Assembly (NCBI RefSeq): GCF_028622875.1
Contig: NZ_CP117709.1
Coordinates: forward strand, 2,232,001 to 2,296,000
Source of the DNA: Streptomyces sp. MMBL 11-1
Lineage (GTDB): Bacteria > Actinomycetota > Actinomycetes > Streptomycetales > Streptomycetaceae
Length of the DNA stretch: 64,000 nucleotides
Direction: 5' to 3'
Part shown: one piece after another, positions 40,989 to 49,736 of the stretch
Numbering within the stretch: the stretch's first letter is position 1
Layout of the letters: each line of letters opens with the position of its first letter
Notes under the pieces: model-generated
Database searches by the model: none
Told to the model about the DNA's origin: nothing
Seen by the model: the letters and a program-made list of their open reading frames with translations, nothing else
Translations under genes and position numbers: made by a program

Positions 40989-42602
40989 TTACTTCCTCTT
41001 CGACCTGGACAGCGTGCGGCGCAGCCGTGCGCCCACGCCGGACTTCGGTTCCCGCAGAGGGGCCGTCGTGATCACGAGCCGGCCCTTGGTGTTGGTGTTC
41101 GCCGCCACACGGTGGGGGTCGTTGGTCCCCCAGCGGCGTGCCAGCGGCATCGGCTGCCCTTCGGTGCGGACCGGGATCTCGTACGGGGTGCCCGCCACGT
41201 CCACGTAGAGGCGGGCGCCCCTCTTGGTGCGGGTGAGCGCCAGCGGGATACGGGCGGTCAGCAGGGTACCGCCGTCCTTCGCCGCTTCGGCGGTGAGCGT
41301 GCCGCGGCGCTCCGGGCGCGGCGCGTCCGGGGGCAGCTTGCGCGCGCCGGACTTGTCCGCGCTCTGGGGCATGGCGCCCTGGGCGAGGGCGACGACAGCC
41401 GAGGAGGTGTCGCCGGTGATGCCGGCACGCAGCCGCAGGACGCAGGCGAAGTCCGTGCCCTCCTGTTCCCAGTCGGCCGACTCCAGGCGGGTGCCGGCGG
41501 AGAGGCGGCCGGCCACCGACTCGCCGAGCACCTCGTAGTACCGCTCGTCGAGGCCGACGGCCGCGTCGCGGAACCCGGGGTAGGTGGCGAAGGCACGGCC
41601 GCCCTCCAGCAGGAAGGGCGGCGCCCCGTGCTCGGTCTCCTCCGCGATGGCGCGGGTGAGCTCGTCGACGGCGCCGCTCCGGGCGAGGCCGAAGCGCACC
41701 CGGCGCTTGACCCCGGTGCCGTCGCGCAGGCCGTCGGTGAAGTAGGCGTCCACCAGGGCGCCGACGCCTTCGCACACCTGTCGACGGGTGTCGGCGTCGA
41801 GCGTGGGAAAGTCCTTTTGCAGGAGCTTGGTCAGCTCCCAGTCGAAATGCCGCTTGAACACGGCGTCCCGCCGCGGGCCCGCGGGGATCAGGGCGGCCGT
41901 GTGCTCCATGATCCGCTGGACGCAGCGGAGCCGGGCCAGGTGGTTCGCCCGGTAGGTGATGTTGCTCGCGTCACCGCGCTTGACCGCGTAGTAGCAGGTG
42001 TAGTCGGAGATCACCGAGATCTTCCGGGCCCGGACGCATGCCTCGATGGTGAACGGCTGATCGCTGCCGACCGGCATGTCCTCGGGGAAGCGGAGTCCGT
42101 GCGTCTCGACCAGTTCCCGGCGGAAGAGCTTGGTGTTGGCCAGAGTGAAGGGCAGCTCGGAGTCGTCGAGAGTGACGTCACGGTTGCCGGTGTACAGCTT
42201 CTGGTGGACGTAGCGCCCGTTCGTGCCGACCATCTTGCCGACGACCACGTCGGACTCGTTGGCGTCGGCGCAGGCGACCATCCGCTCCAGCGCCTCCTCG
42301 CCGAGGTGGTCGTCCGAGCCGATGAAGTACACGAAGCGACCGGTCGCCAGGTCGAGGGCGCGGTTGCTCGGAGCGGCCGGGCCACCCGAGTTGGGCTGGT
42401 GGACGACGGTGAAGACGTCCGGGTACCGCTGCGCGTAGCGGTCGAGTTCCTTGCCGCTGTCGTCGGTCGAGCCGTCGTCGACCGCCACCACCTGGAGCCG
42501 CTCGTGCCCGATGCTCTGGCCCACCAGCGAGTCGAGGCACTCGGTGAGGTAGGGCATCGTGTTGTAGACGGCGACGATCACCGTGACATCGGGTGTGGTC
42601 AC
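40989..42602 (-). CDS. Family 2 glycosyltransferase with long C-terminal region (537 aa)
   Basis: The GT-A domain covers residues 1-230: VTVIVAVYNTMPYLTECLDSL, VDDGSTDDSG, GPAAPSNRALDLATGRFVYF and the SDDH metal site. A middle part with YTCYYAVKRGDASNITYR resembles the GT2 at 15869-17107. The last 250 residues are beta-rich like the linker of teichoic acid GT2-TagF fusions, but no TagF domain follows. GTG at 42602 overlaps the preceding stop (GTGA). It probably polymerises or extends the diacetamido-sugar glycan. Confidence 0.86.
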   Translation of the reverse strand: MTTPDVTVIVAVYNTMPYLTECLDSLVGQSIGHERLQVVAVDDGSTDDSGKELDRYAQRYPDVFTVVHQPNSGGPAAPSNRALDLATGRFVYFIGSDDHLGEEALERMVACADANESDVVVGKMVGTNGRYVHQKLYTGNRDVTLDDSELPFTLANTKLFRRELVETHGLRFPEDMPVGSDQPFTIEACVRARKISVISDYTCYYAVKRGDASNITYRANHLARLRCVQRIMEHTAALIPAGPRRDAVFKRHFDWELTKLLQKDFPTLDADTRRQVCEGVGALVDAYFTDGLRDGTGVKRRVRFGLARSGAVDELTRAIAEETEHGAPPFLLEGGRAFATYPGFRDAAVGLDERYYEVLGESVAGRLSAGTRLESADWEQEGTDFACVLRLRAGITGDTSSAVVALAQGAMPQSADKSGARKLPPDAPRPERRGTLTAEAAKDGGTLLTARIPLALTRTKRGARLYVDVAGTPYEIPVRTEGQPMPLARRWGTNDPHRVAANTNTKGRLVITTAPLREPKSGVGARLRRTLSRSKRK

Positions 42603-43618
42603 CTTCTGGGCCCCTCCTCCTGGTCCGTCGGGATCTGCACCGTGGTGCCGCTGGTGGCGGATTCCAGCACCGCCGCGGCCACCTCGACCGTACGAAGCCC
42701 CTGCCGCAGCGTGCAGATATCTGCGGGCTCACCCTTCACGGCATCGCGGAACAGCTCGTGCTCGACGAGCAGCGGCTCGCGCTTGGGGATGGCGTAACGG
42801 ATCATGTCGCCCTCGGAGACCCCGCGGAAGGCACGCAGCGCCTCCCATTCGGTGGTGACCGCGGCGTTGGAGTGGAAGGTGAGGTCGGCGGTGAGGGTGT
42901 CGGCGATGAAGCAGCCGCGCTCGCCGGTGACCGAGGTGAAGCGTTCCTTGAGCGGGCTCAGCCAGTTGACCAGGTGGTTGACCATCGTGCCGTCGGACAG
43001 CTGGCCCACGGCGGAGACCATGTCCTCGTGCGGGCGGCCGGACTTGGAGACGGTGTGGGCGGCGATCGAGGTGTAGGCCTGGCCGGTGACCCAGCCCGTC
43101 AGGTCGATGTCGTGGGTGGCCAGGTCCTTGACCACGCCGACGTCGGCGATCCGGTGCGGGAAGGGGCCCTGGCGGCGGGTGACGACCTGGTAGACGTCGC
43201 CCAGCTCGCCGGCCTCCAGGCGGGCGCGGAGCGAGAGCAGGGCCGGGTTGCAGCGTTCGATGTGGCCGACGCCGGCCACCAGGCCGCGCGACTCGAACGC
43301 GTCGACGAGGCGGCGGGCGCCCTCGACGGTGTCGGCGAGCGGCTTCTCGATCAGGGCGCTGACACCGGCGTCGGCGAGCTGGAGGCCGACCTCCTCGTGC
43401 AGCGCGGTGGGGCAGGCCACGACGGCGTAGTCGATGCCGAGGGCGATGAGCTCCTCGACGGTGGCGAGGACGGGGGCGCCCTGGGCCCAGCCGTTCTTGT
43501 CGCCCATCGGGTCGACGACGCCGACCAGCTCGACGCCCTCCAGGCTCGCGAGGACGCGGGCGTGGTGGCGGCCCATGGAGCCGAGGCCGACGAGACCGGC
43601 CTTCAGTACGGCGCTCAC
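42599..43618 (-). CDS. Gfo/Idh/MocA-family sugar dehydrogenase, WbpB/WlbA-type
   Basis: A 339-aa NAD-dependent oxidoreductase. The Rossmann motif GLVGLGSMGRHHA (residues 8-20), the EKP dinucleotide/substrate motif (E91-P93), GHIERCNPA and DLATHDIDL are all present. WbpB/WlbA oxidises C3 of UDP-GlcNAcA to the 3-keto sugar, which the adjacent aminotransferase would aminate. GTG at 43618 overlaps the aminotransferase stop, indicating tight coupling of the two successive steps. An archaeal-type UDP-GlcNAc 3-dehydrogenase (no prior C6 oxidation) is the alternative. Confidence 0.85.
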   Translation of the reverse strand: MSAVLKAGLVGLGSMGRHHARVLASLEGVELVGVVDPMGDKNGWAQGAPVLATVEELIALGIDYAVVACPTALHEEVGLQLADAGVSALIEKPLADTVEGARRLVDAFESRGLVAGVGHIERCNPALLSLRARLEAGELGDVYQVVTRRQGPFPHRIADVGVVKDLATHDIDLTGWVTGQAYTSIAAHTVSKSGRPHEDMVSAVGQLSDGTMVNHLVNWLSPLKERFTSVTGERGCFIADTLTADLTFHSNAAVTTEWEALRAFRGVSEGDMIRYAIPKREPLLVEHELFRDAVKGEPADICTLRQGLRTVEVAAAVLESATSGTTVQIPTDQEEGPRR

Positions 43619-44733
43619 AGGTTCTCTCCCAGGGAGTTCACGGCGGCGACGATCCGCTCCAGGTCGCCCTCGGTGAGCGAGGGGTGGACCGGCAGCGAGA
43701 CGACCTCGGCGGCGGCCCGCTCGGTCTCGGGCAGGTCCCAGGTGCGGCCGGCCTTCTGGTCCGGCTCCCAGTAGGGCTTGAGCCGGTGGATCGGCGTCGG
43801 GTAGTAGACCGCGTTGCCGATGCCCGCCTCGGTGAGCTTCGCCATCGCGGCGTCCCGGTCGCCGCTGATCCGCACGGTGTACTGGTGGTAGACGTGCCGG
43901 GCGCCCTCGGCCACCGGCGGCGTGGTGACGGCCGGCGCGGTGATGTGGGCGTCGAGGTACGCGGCGTTGGCTCGGCGCTGCTCGGTCCACGCCTCCACCT
44001 TGCCGAGCTGTACGCGGCCGACGGCGGCGGACACGTCGGTCATCCGCATGTTGGCGCCGACGATCTCGTTGGCGTACCGCTGCTCCATGCCCTGGTTGCG
44101 CAGCAGGCGCAGGGTGCGGGCCAGCTCGGCGTCGGCCGTGGTGACCATGCCGCCCTCGAGGGAGTGCATGTTCTTGGTCGGGTAGAAGCTGAAGGTGCCG
44201 CCCGCGCCGAACGCGCCGACGGGGGTGCCGTGCAGCGCCGCGGCGTGGGCCTGGCAGGCGTCCTCGACGACGGCGAGCTTGTGCTTGTCGGCGATGGGCA
44301 TGAGCTTGTCCATCGCGGCGGGGTGGCCGTAGAGGTGCACCGGCATGATCGCGGCGGTGCGCGGCGTGATCGCGGCTTCGACCGCCGCCGGGTCGAGGCC
44401 GAAGCTGTCCGGCTCGATGTCGGCGAACACCACGTCGGCGCCGACGAGGCGGACAGCGTTCGCGGAGGCGGCGAAGGAGAACGAGGGAACGATCACCTCG
44501 TCGCCGGGGCCGATGCCCAGGGCCAGCAGCAGCAGGTGCAGCGCCGAGGTCCCCGAGTTCACGGCGACGCAGTGCCGGTCGTCGACCAGACGGGAGAAGC
44601 CCTCTTCGAAGGCCGCGACCTCCGGACCCTGCACGACGCGACCACTGCGCAGCACGCGTACCGCGGCTTCGATCTCGTCTTCCCCGATGACTGGGCGGGC
44701 AGCGGGAATCGGCTGCTCGTTGATGCTCGTCAT
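43615..44733 (-). CDS. PLP sugar aminotransferase (DegT/DnrJ), WbpE-type
   Basis: This 372-aa aminotransferase has the PLP lysine in FYPTKNMHSLEGG (K187), NSGTSALHLLLLAL for cofactor phosphate binding, and EDACQAHAA with the PLP-pyridine Asp. The family aminates keto groups of nucleotide sugars using glutamate. Between WbpB-like and WbpA-like genes, the expected substrate is UDP-3-keto-GlcNAcA. ATG at 44733 with an excellent AAGGAGG. It is the first gene of the minus-strand operon 44733-38718, in which every junction is an overlap or at most four bases. Confidence 0.9.
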   Translation of the reverse strand: MTSINEQPIPAARPVIGEDEIEAAVRVLRSGRVVQGPEVAAFEEGFSRLVDDRHCVAVNSGTSALHLLLLALGIGPGDEVIVPSFSFAASANAVRLVGADVVFADIEPDSFGLDPAAVEAAITPRTAAIMPVHLYGHPAAMDKLMPIADKHKLAVVEDACQAHAAALHGTPVGAFGAGGTFSFYPTKNMHSLEGGMVTTADAELARTLRLLRNQGMEQRYANEIVGANMRMTDVSAAVGRVQLGKVEAWTEQRRANAAYLDAHITAPAVTTPPVAEGARHVYHQYTVRISGDRDAAMAKLTEAGIGNAVYYPTPIHRLKPYWEPDQKAGRTWDLPETERAAAEVVSLPVHPSLTEGDLERIVAAVNSLGENL

Positions 44734-44860
44734 GAACGTCCTCCTTGAACACCGCAAGAGCTCGTTACCAGGCAGAGCTCCGAGGTGCGGGACGTCTTGC
44801 CGAGGCCGCGCGTAACCCCACCGGCGCGATGCCGACGCCCTGCCGAGGAATCCGACCCGG

Positions 44861-44889
44861 TCGGTATCTTCGCCGGGCCTTGTCACCAA
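44861..44889 (-). promoter_or_regulatory. Candidate promoter of the aminotransferase-led operon
   Basis: On the minus strand TTGGTG (44889-44884) and TACCGA (44866-44861) are 17 bases apart, about 125 bases before the ATG at 44733. The -10 match is imperfect. Confidence 0.4.
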
Positions 44890-45003
44890 CCGTAGTTTTC
44901 GTGAAGAACGCTCACACGCATGGCAACCGCCGTCACATTATCAGGGATTTCTCGGCCCATTTCGGGCCCGTTAACCGGCCCCTGCATCAATTGTGAAACA
45001 AAG

Positions 45004-45042
45004 CAGGTGTCCCGCCCCGATGAGCTCGGAGCGGGACACCTG
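45004..45042 (-). terminator. Terminator of rne
   Basis: CAGGTGTCCCGC and GCGGGACACCTG form a perfect 12-bp stem with a 15-base loop, 26 bases after the rne stop. Confidence 0.8.
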
Positions 45043-45068
45043 AAGATGAACAACCGGTTACGAATTCA

Positions 45069-48000
45069 TCAGCCGGCCGACGACTCACCCTCCGCGGAGG
45101 GCGCGGACGCCGTTACGGACGGCGACGACTGCTCAGCGGCGACGGTCTTCTTCGTCGTCTTCTTGGCGGCCGTCTTGGCCGTCGTCTTGGCTGTCGTCTT
45201 CTTGGCGGCGGTCTTCTTCGCGGCGGTCTTCTTGGCGACCGCCTTCTTCGCCGGGGCCTTCTTGGCCGCGGCCTTGCGGGCCGTCTTCTTCGCCGGGGCC
45301 GGTTCCACGGGTCCGGACTCGGAATCCGTCATTCCGGATTCCGCCGCTCCGTCCGCTCCCTCGGCGCCCCGGACCTCGGATTCCGCGGCCTTCGGCCCGG
45401 GCGCCGAAGCAACCACGACGACCTCCGCGTCGTCCGACCCGGTGGGCGAGCCCGCGGGTGCGGTGACCTTACGGGTCACCCGGCGCCGGGCGCGCGGCGG
45501 GGCGGCCACGGGGGCCTCGGCCTCGGGGGCCTTCTCCTCCGGAACCTCCGGAGCCTCCGAGGTCTCGGGCGCCGGGGTCTCGGGCGCCGGGGTCTCGGGC
45601 GCCGGGGTCTCCGGGGTCTCGGCGGCGGGCGCCTCGACGACCGGGTCCTCGACCGCGACCGGGTCCGTCGTGGGCTCGGCCGGCCGGACCGGCTCCGCGG
45701 CCTCGGCCTGCTTCGGCGAACCCGCCGGGGCGGTCGCCTTACGGGTGGCCCGACGGCGCGGGCGCCCCTGGGGCGCGGCCTCGACCGGAGCCTCGGCGGC
45801 CTCGGGGGCCTCAGCGGCCTCCGCTGCCTCCGCGACCTTCGCGGCCGGAGCCTCGGCGGGCGCCGCCTCGACCGGCTCGGGCCGGGTCTCGGCGACGGGG
45901 GCCTCGACGGGCGGGGCGGGCGCCTCGGCCCTCGGGGCGCCGGCCGGGGCGGACGCCTTGCGGGAGGCCCGGCGACGGCCACGACCGCGCGTGGCGGCGG
46001 CCTCGGCCTCGGCGGGGCTGCCGTAGAACTCCTCGTCGGCGGCCGGTTCCAGGTCCGCCAGGGAGACCGGGGCGGCGACCTCGGCGGCCAGCTCGGCCTC
46101 CGACTCGGTCTCGGCGGTCTCGGCTGCGTGCTCGTCGTGACCGTGGCCGTGGCCGTGGTCCTGACCGTGCTCGTGGTCCTGGCCCGCGCCGCCGCGACCG
46201 CGCTTCTTGGACTTCTTGCCGCCGCCACCGCCGCCGACGGACGTCGGCTGCTCCATGTGGACGATGACGCCGCGGCCGTTGCAGTGGACGCAGGTCTCGG
46301 AGAAGGACTCCAGCAGACCCTGGCCCACCCGCTTGCGGGTCATCTGGACCAGGCCCAGCGAGGTGACCTCGGCGACCTGGTGCTTGGTGCGGTCGCGGCC
46401 CAGGCACTCCAGGAGCCGGCGCAGCACCAGGTCCCGGTTGGACTCCAGCACCATGTCGATGAAGTCGACGACGACGATCCCGCCGAGGTCGCGCAGCCGC
46501 AGCTGGCGCACGATCTCCTCGGCCGCCTCCAGGTTGTTCCTGGTGACGGTCTCCTCCAGGTTGCCGCCCTGGCCGGTGAACTTGCCGGTGTTGACGTCGA
46601 CGACGATCATCGCCTCGGTCTTGTCGATCACCAGCGAACCGCCGCTGGGCAGGTAGACCTTGCGGTCCAGCGCCTTCATCAGCTGCTCGTCGATGCGGTA
46701 CGTCGCGAAGACGTCGACCTCGGAGGTCCAGCGCGACAGCCGCTCCGTCAGGTCGGGCGCGACGTGCGAGACGTAACCGTGGATGGTCTCCCACGCATCG
46801 TCACCGCTGACGATGACCTTGGAGAAGTCCTCGTTGAAGATGTCGCGGACGACCCGGACGGTCATGTCCGGCTCGCCGTAGAGCAGCGTCGGCGCGTTAG
46901 AGCCGCTGGTGCCCTTCGCCTTCCGCTGGATGTCCTCCCACTGTCCCTGGAGCCGCTCGACGTCACGGCGCAGCTCGTCCTCGCTCGCGCCCTCGGCGGC
47001 GGTGCGCACGATGACGCCGGCGTCCTCGGGGACGATCTTCTTGAGGATGGTCTTGAGGCGGGAGCGCTCGGTGTCGGGCAGCTTGCGGCTGATCCCGGTC
47101 ATCGAGCCCTCGGGCACGTAGACGAGGTAGCGGCCGGGCAGCGAGACCTGGCTCGTCAGACGCGCGCCCTTGTGGCCGATCGGGTCCTTGGTCACCTGGA
47201 CGAGGACCGACTGGCCGGACTTGAGCGCGGTCTCGATGCGGCGCGGCCCGTGGCCCATGCCGAGCGCCTCGAAGTTGACCTCACCGGCGTAGAGGACGGC
47301 GTTGCGGCCCTTGCCGATGTCGACGAAGGCGGCCTCCATGGACGGCAGCACGTTCTGGACCTTGCCCAGGTAGACGTTGCCGACGTAGCTGGTGGCCTGC
47401 TCCTTGTTGACGTAGTGCTCGACGAGCACGTTGTCCTCGAGGACGCCGATCTGGGTGCGCTCGCCGCTCTGGCGGACCACCATCACGCGCTCGACGGCCT
47501 CGCGGCGGGCGAGGAACTCCGCCTCGGTGATGATCGGGACGCGGCGGCGGCCCTGCTCGCGGCCCTCGCGGCGGCGCTGCTTCTTGGCCTCCATACGGGT
47601 CGAGCCCTTGATGGACTGGACCTCGTCGAAGCCGGTGCCCGGCTCGCGCTCCTCCTTCTTGCGGGGCTCGCGGACCTTGACGACCGTACGCTCCGGGTCG
47701 TCGGCGGTGCCGTGGTCGGCCTCGGCGACGGCGTCACCGCTGCGGCGACGGCGACGGCGGCGACGGCGGCTGCTGCTCGAACCGGAGGCCGACGCGTCGT
47801 CGTCCTCGTCGTTCTCTTCGGCGTCGTCCTGGGCCTGGCTCCGGCCGCGGACCCGCTCGTCCTCGGAGCGGGGCTCCTCGGCGCGGGACGGCGCGGGCGC
47901 GTCCTCCTCGGCGGGCTGCTGCTCGTCGTCCGTGTCGTTGACCTCGCCACGGCGGCGGCGGCGGCCGCCACGACGGCGGCGGCGCGAGGGGCGGTCGCCG

Positions 48001-49508
48001 TACTCGTCGGTGTCCTCGCCCTCGTGCTCGTCCGCCTCGGCCTCGGGGGCCTCATCGGCGGGCTGCTCGGCGGGCGCCTCCACCGGAGCGGCGGGCTCGG
48101 CGGCCTGCTCGGTCACGTCGGCCTCGCCGCGGCGGCGGCGACGGCGGCGAGAGCCGCCCTGCGGCGCGGCCTCGGCGGGCGGGGCGCTCTGCTCGGCCCC
48201 GGCGGTCCGCTGCTCCTCGACCTCGTCGGCCTCGTCGTACGCCGAGGGGGAACCGGCCGCGGCAGCGGCGGCGGCCGCGGTCTCGGGGGTCTGGAACATC
48301 GGCTCGGCGAAGACCGGGGCCTGGAAGACGGCGACGGCGGGGCGCGTCGCGCGACGGCCCTTGCGCGTCGGCTCCTCGGGCTTGGTGGTGAACTCGGGAC
48401 GACCGGCGGCGGCGGTGGCCCGGCGGCGCTGGCGTCCGCGCGGGGCGGCCTCCTGGACCTCCTCCGCCTCGGCGGCGAGTTCCTCGGCGACGGCGGCGGG
48501 CAGGCTCTCGCCCGCCTCGACGGGCTCCGCGGGGGTCTCGACGGGCTCGGCGGCCGGCTGCGGCGTACCGGCGGGCGCGGACGCCTTACGGGACGCGCGG
48601 CGGCGGGTACGCGGGGCCGGGGTCTCCTCCACGGCCTCCGCCCCGGCTGCCGGGGTCTCGGCGACGGGGGCCGGCTCGGTCACCGGCTCGGCGACGGGCG
48701 CGGCGGCCCCCGGCGTACCGGCCGGGGCCGAAGCGCGGCGGCGGACACGGCCGCGAGGAGCCTGTACGGGCTCCGGCTCGGCGACGGCAGCGGCGGGCTC
48801 GGCGGCCTCGACCACGGCGGCGGGCTCGGCGGCGACAGCCGGCTCGACCACGACGGCGGCCTCGGCCGCTGCCGGGGTGCCCGCGGGGGCGGTGGCCTTG
48901 CGGGAGGCGCGACGGCGGCGGGGCGCCGGGGCCTCGTCGGGGATCTCCACGGCGACCTCGGTCTCTTCCTCGGGGTCGACGGACTCGGGGTCGACGGACT
49001 CGGGGCCGAGGTCGGTGACGGGCTCCGCCGGGGTCTCCACTACCGGGGCGGGGGCCTCCACGGCCTCCGGCGCGCCCGCCGGGGCGGTCGCCTTGCGGAC
49101 CGCGCGGCGGCGGGTGCGCGGCGCGGGAGCGGCGGGCTCCTCCTCGGCGGCGGCCGGAGCGGGGGTCTCGGCAGCCGGCGCGGGGGCATCGGCGGCCGGG
49201 GCGGGCCCGGTGTTCTCCACCGGCTCCGGGGCTCCGGCGGGCGCGGTGGCCTTCCGCACGGCGCGACGGCGCGTACGGGCGGGCGGGGCGGTCTCGGCGA
49301 CCGTTTCCCCGGGCGTGTCGTCCGCGGCGGGGGCGGCGGCATCGGCGGCCGGTATGGCCGGCGTGACGTCCTCGGCGGGGGCCGCGGTCGCACCGGGCGG
49401 GCCCGCCGGGCGGGAAGCGGCGCGGCGCCTGCGGCGCGGCGGCAGCTTGTCCCCGGGGGTGTTCTCTTCGTTGTTCCCGGTCGTGCCGGGTTCGTTCGGC
49501 TGAGGCAT
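45069..49508 (-). CDS. rne: Ribonuclease E/G family endoribonuclease with repeat-rich arms (1479 aa)
   Basis: The catalytic core spans about residues 650-1090: an S1 domain (TSYVGNVYLGKVQNVLPSME), the 5' sensor and RNase H-like parts, DNase I-like acidic residues in VVDVNTGKFTG and VVDFIDMVLESNRD, and the Zn-link CVHCNGRG. RNase E/G enzymes process rRNA and tRNA and start mRNA decay. Both flanking arms are long and disordered and carry about ten copies of an (R)RRAxRKATAPAGxP motif every 45-60 residues, separated by Ala/Glu/Pro. The last 60 residues are an AKKTAAKK histone-H1-like tail. As in the known Streptomyces enzyme, the core is central with arms on both sides. ATG at 49508. Confidence 0.95.
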   Translation of the reverse strand: MPQPNEPGTTGNNEENTPGDKLPPRRRRRAASRPAGPPGATAAPAEDVTPAIPAADAAAPAADDTPGETVAETAPPARTRRRAVRKATAPAGAPEPVENTGPAPAADAPAPAAETPAPAAAEEEPAAPAPRTRRRAVRKATAPAGAPEAVEAPAPVVETPAEPVTDLGPESVDPESVDPEEETEVAVEIPDEAPAPRRRRASRKATAPAGTPAAAEAAVVVEPAVAAEPAAVVEAAEPAAAVAEPEPVQAPRGRVRRRASAPAGTPGAAAPVAEPVTEPAPVAETPAAGAEAVEETPAPRTRRRASRKASAPAGTPQPAAEPVETPAEPVEAGESLPAAVAEELAAEAEEVQEAAPRGRQRRRATAAAGRPEFTTKPEEPTRKGRRATRPAVAVFQAPVFAEPMFQTPETAAAAAAAAGSPSAYDEADEVEEQRTAGAEQSAPPAEAAPQGGSRRRRRRRGEADVTEQAAEPAAPVEAPAEQPADEAPEAEADEHEGEDTDEYGDRPSRRRRRGGRRRRRGEVNDTDDEQQPAEEDAPAPSRAEEPRSEDERVRGRSQAQDDAEENDEDDDASASGSSSSRRRRRRRRRSGDAVAEADHGTADDPERTVVKVREPRKKEEREPGTGFDEVQSIKGSTRMEAKKQRRREGREQGRRRVPIITEAEFLARREAVERVMVVRQSGERTQIGVLEDNVLVEHYVNKEQATSYVGNVYLGKVQNVLPSMEAAFVDIGKGRNAVLYAGEVNFEALGMGHGPRRIETALKSGQSVLVQVTKDPIGHKGARLTSQVSLPGRYLVYVPEGSMTGISRKLPDTERSRLKTILKKIVPEDAGVIVRTAAEGASEDELRRDVERLQGQWEDIQRKAKGTSGSNAPTLLYGEPDMTVRVVRDIFNEDFSKVIVSGDDAWETIHGYVSHVAPDLTERLSRWTSEVDVFATYRIDEQLMKALDRKVYLPSGGSLVIDKTEAMIVVDVNTGKFTGQGGNLEETVTRNNLEAAEEIVRQLRLRDLGGIVVVDFIDMVLESNRDLVLRRLLECLGRDRTKHQVAEVTSLGLVQMTRKRVGQGLLESFSETCVHCNGRGVIVHMEQPTSVGGGGGGKKSKKRGRGGAGQDHEHGQDHGHGHGHDEHAAETAETESEAELAAEVAAPVSLADLEPAADEEFYGSPAEAEAAATRGRGRRRASRKASAPAGAPRAEAPAPPVEAPVAETRPEPVEAAPAEAPAAKVAEAAEAAEAPEAAEAPVEAAPQGRPRRRATRKATAPAGSPKQAEAAEPVRPAEPTTDPVAVEDPVVEAPAAETPETPAPETPAPETPAPETSEAPEVPEEKAPEAEAPVAAPPRARRRVTRKVTAPAGSPTGSDDAEVVVVASAPGPKAAESEVRGAEGADGAAESGMTDSESGPVEPAPAKKTARKAAAKKAPAKKAVAKKTAAKKTAAKKTTAKTTAKTAAKKTTKKTVAAEQSSPSVTASAPSAEGESSAG

Positions 49509-49736
49509 GCGGGCGGTTCTCCCGTCGTGCTCCCGGGCGCCGCGTCTGATTCCGGTCCGGCACGGTCCGCAGTGGTGCGATACCGCCGTCCGGGGCGCGG
49601 GCGCCGCACGGGAGCTGATGTCTGGCTCGCCGGTTCCGTATGCGGTGTGCGTACGGCCTGGCGAAAGTCTTGTGGGTCAGTGCGCGGCCCGACCCAGGTG
49701 GCTCCCGGGTCGGAGGGCTGCGCTACAACGACCGTC

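Larger units (their letters stand above)
44734..45068. other. 335-base region between rne and the glycopolymer operon
   Basis: No gene is supported. It contains the rne terminator (45004-45042), an AT-richer stretch near 44890-45000 and the likely promoter of the operon starting at 44733. Confidence 0.6.
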
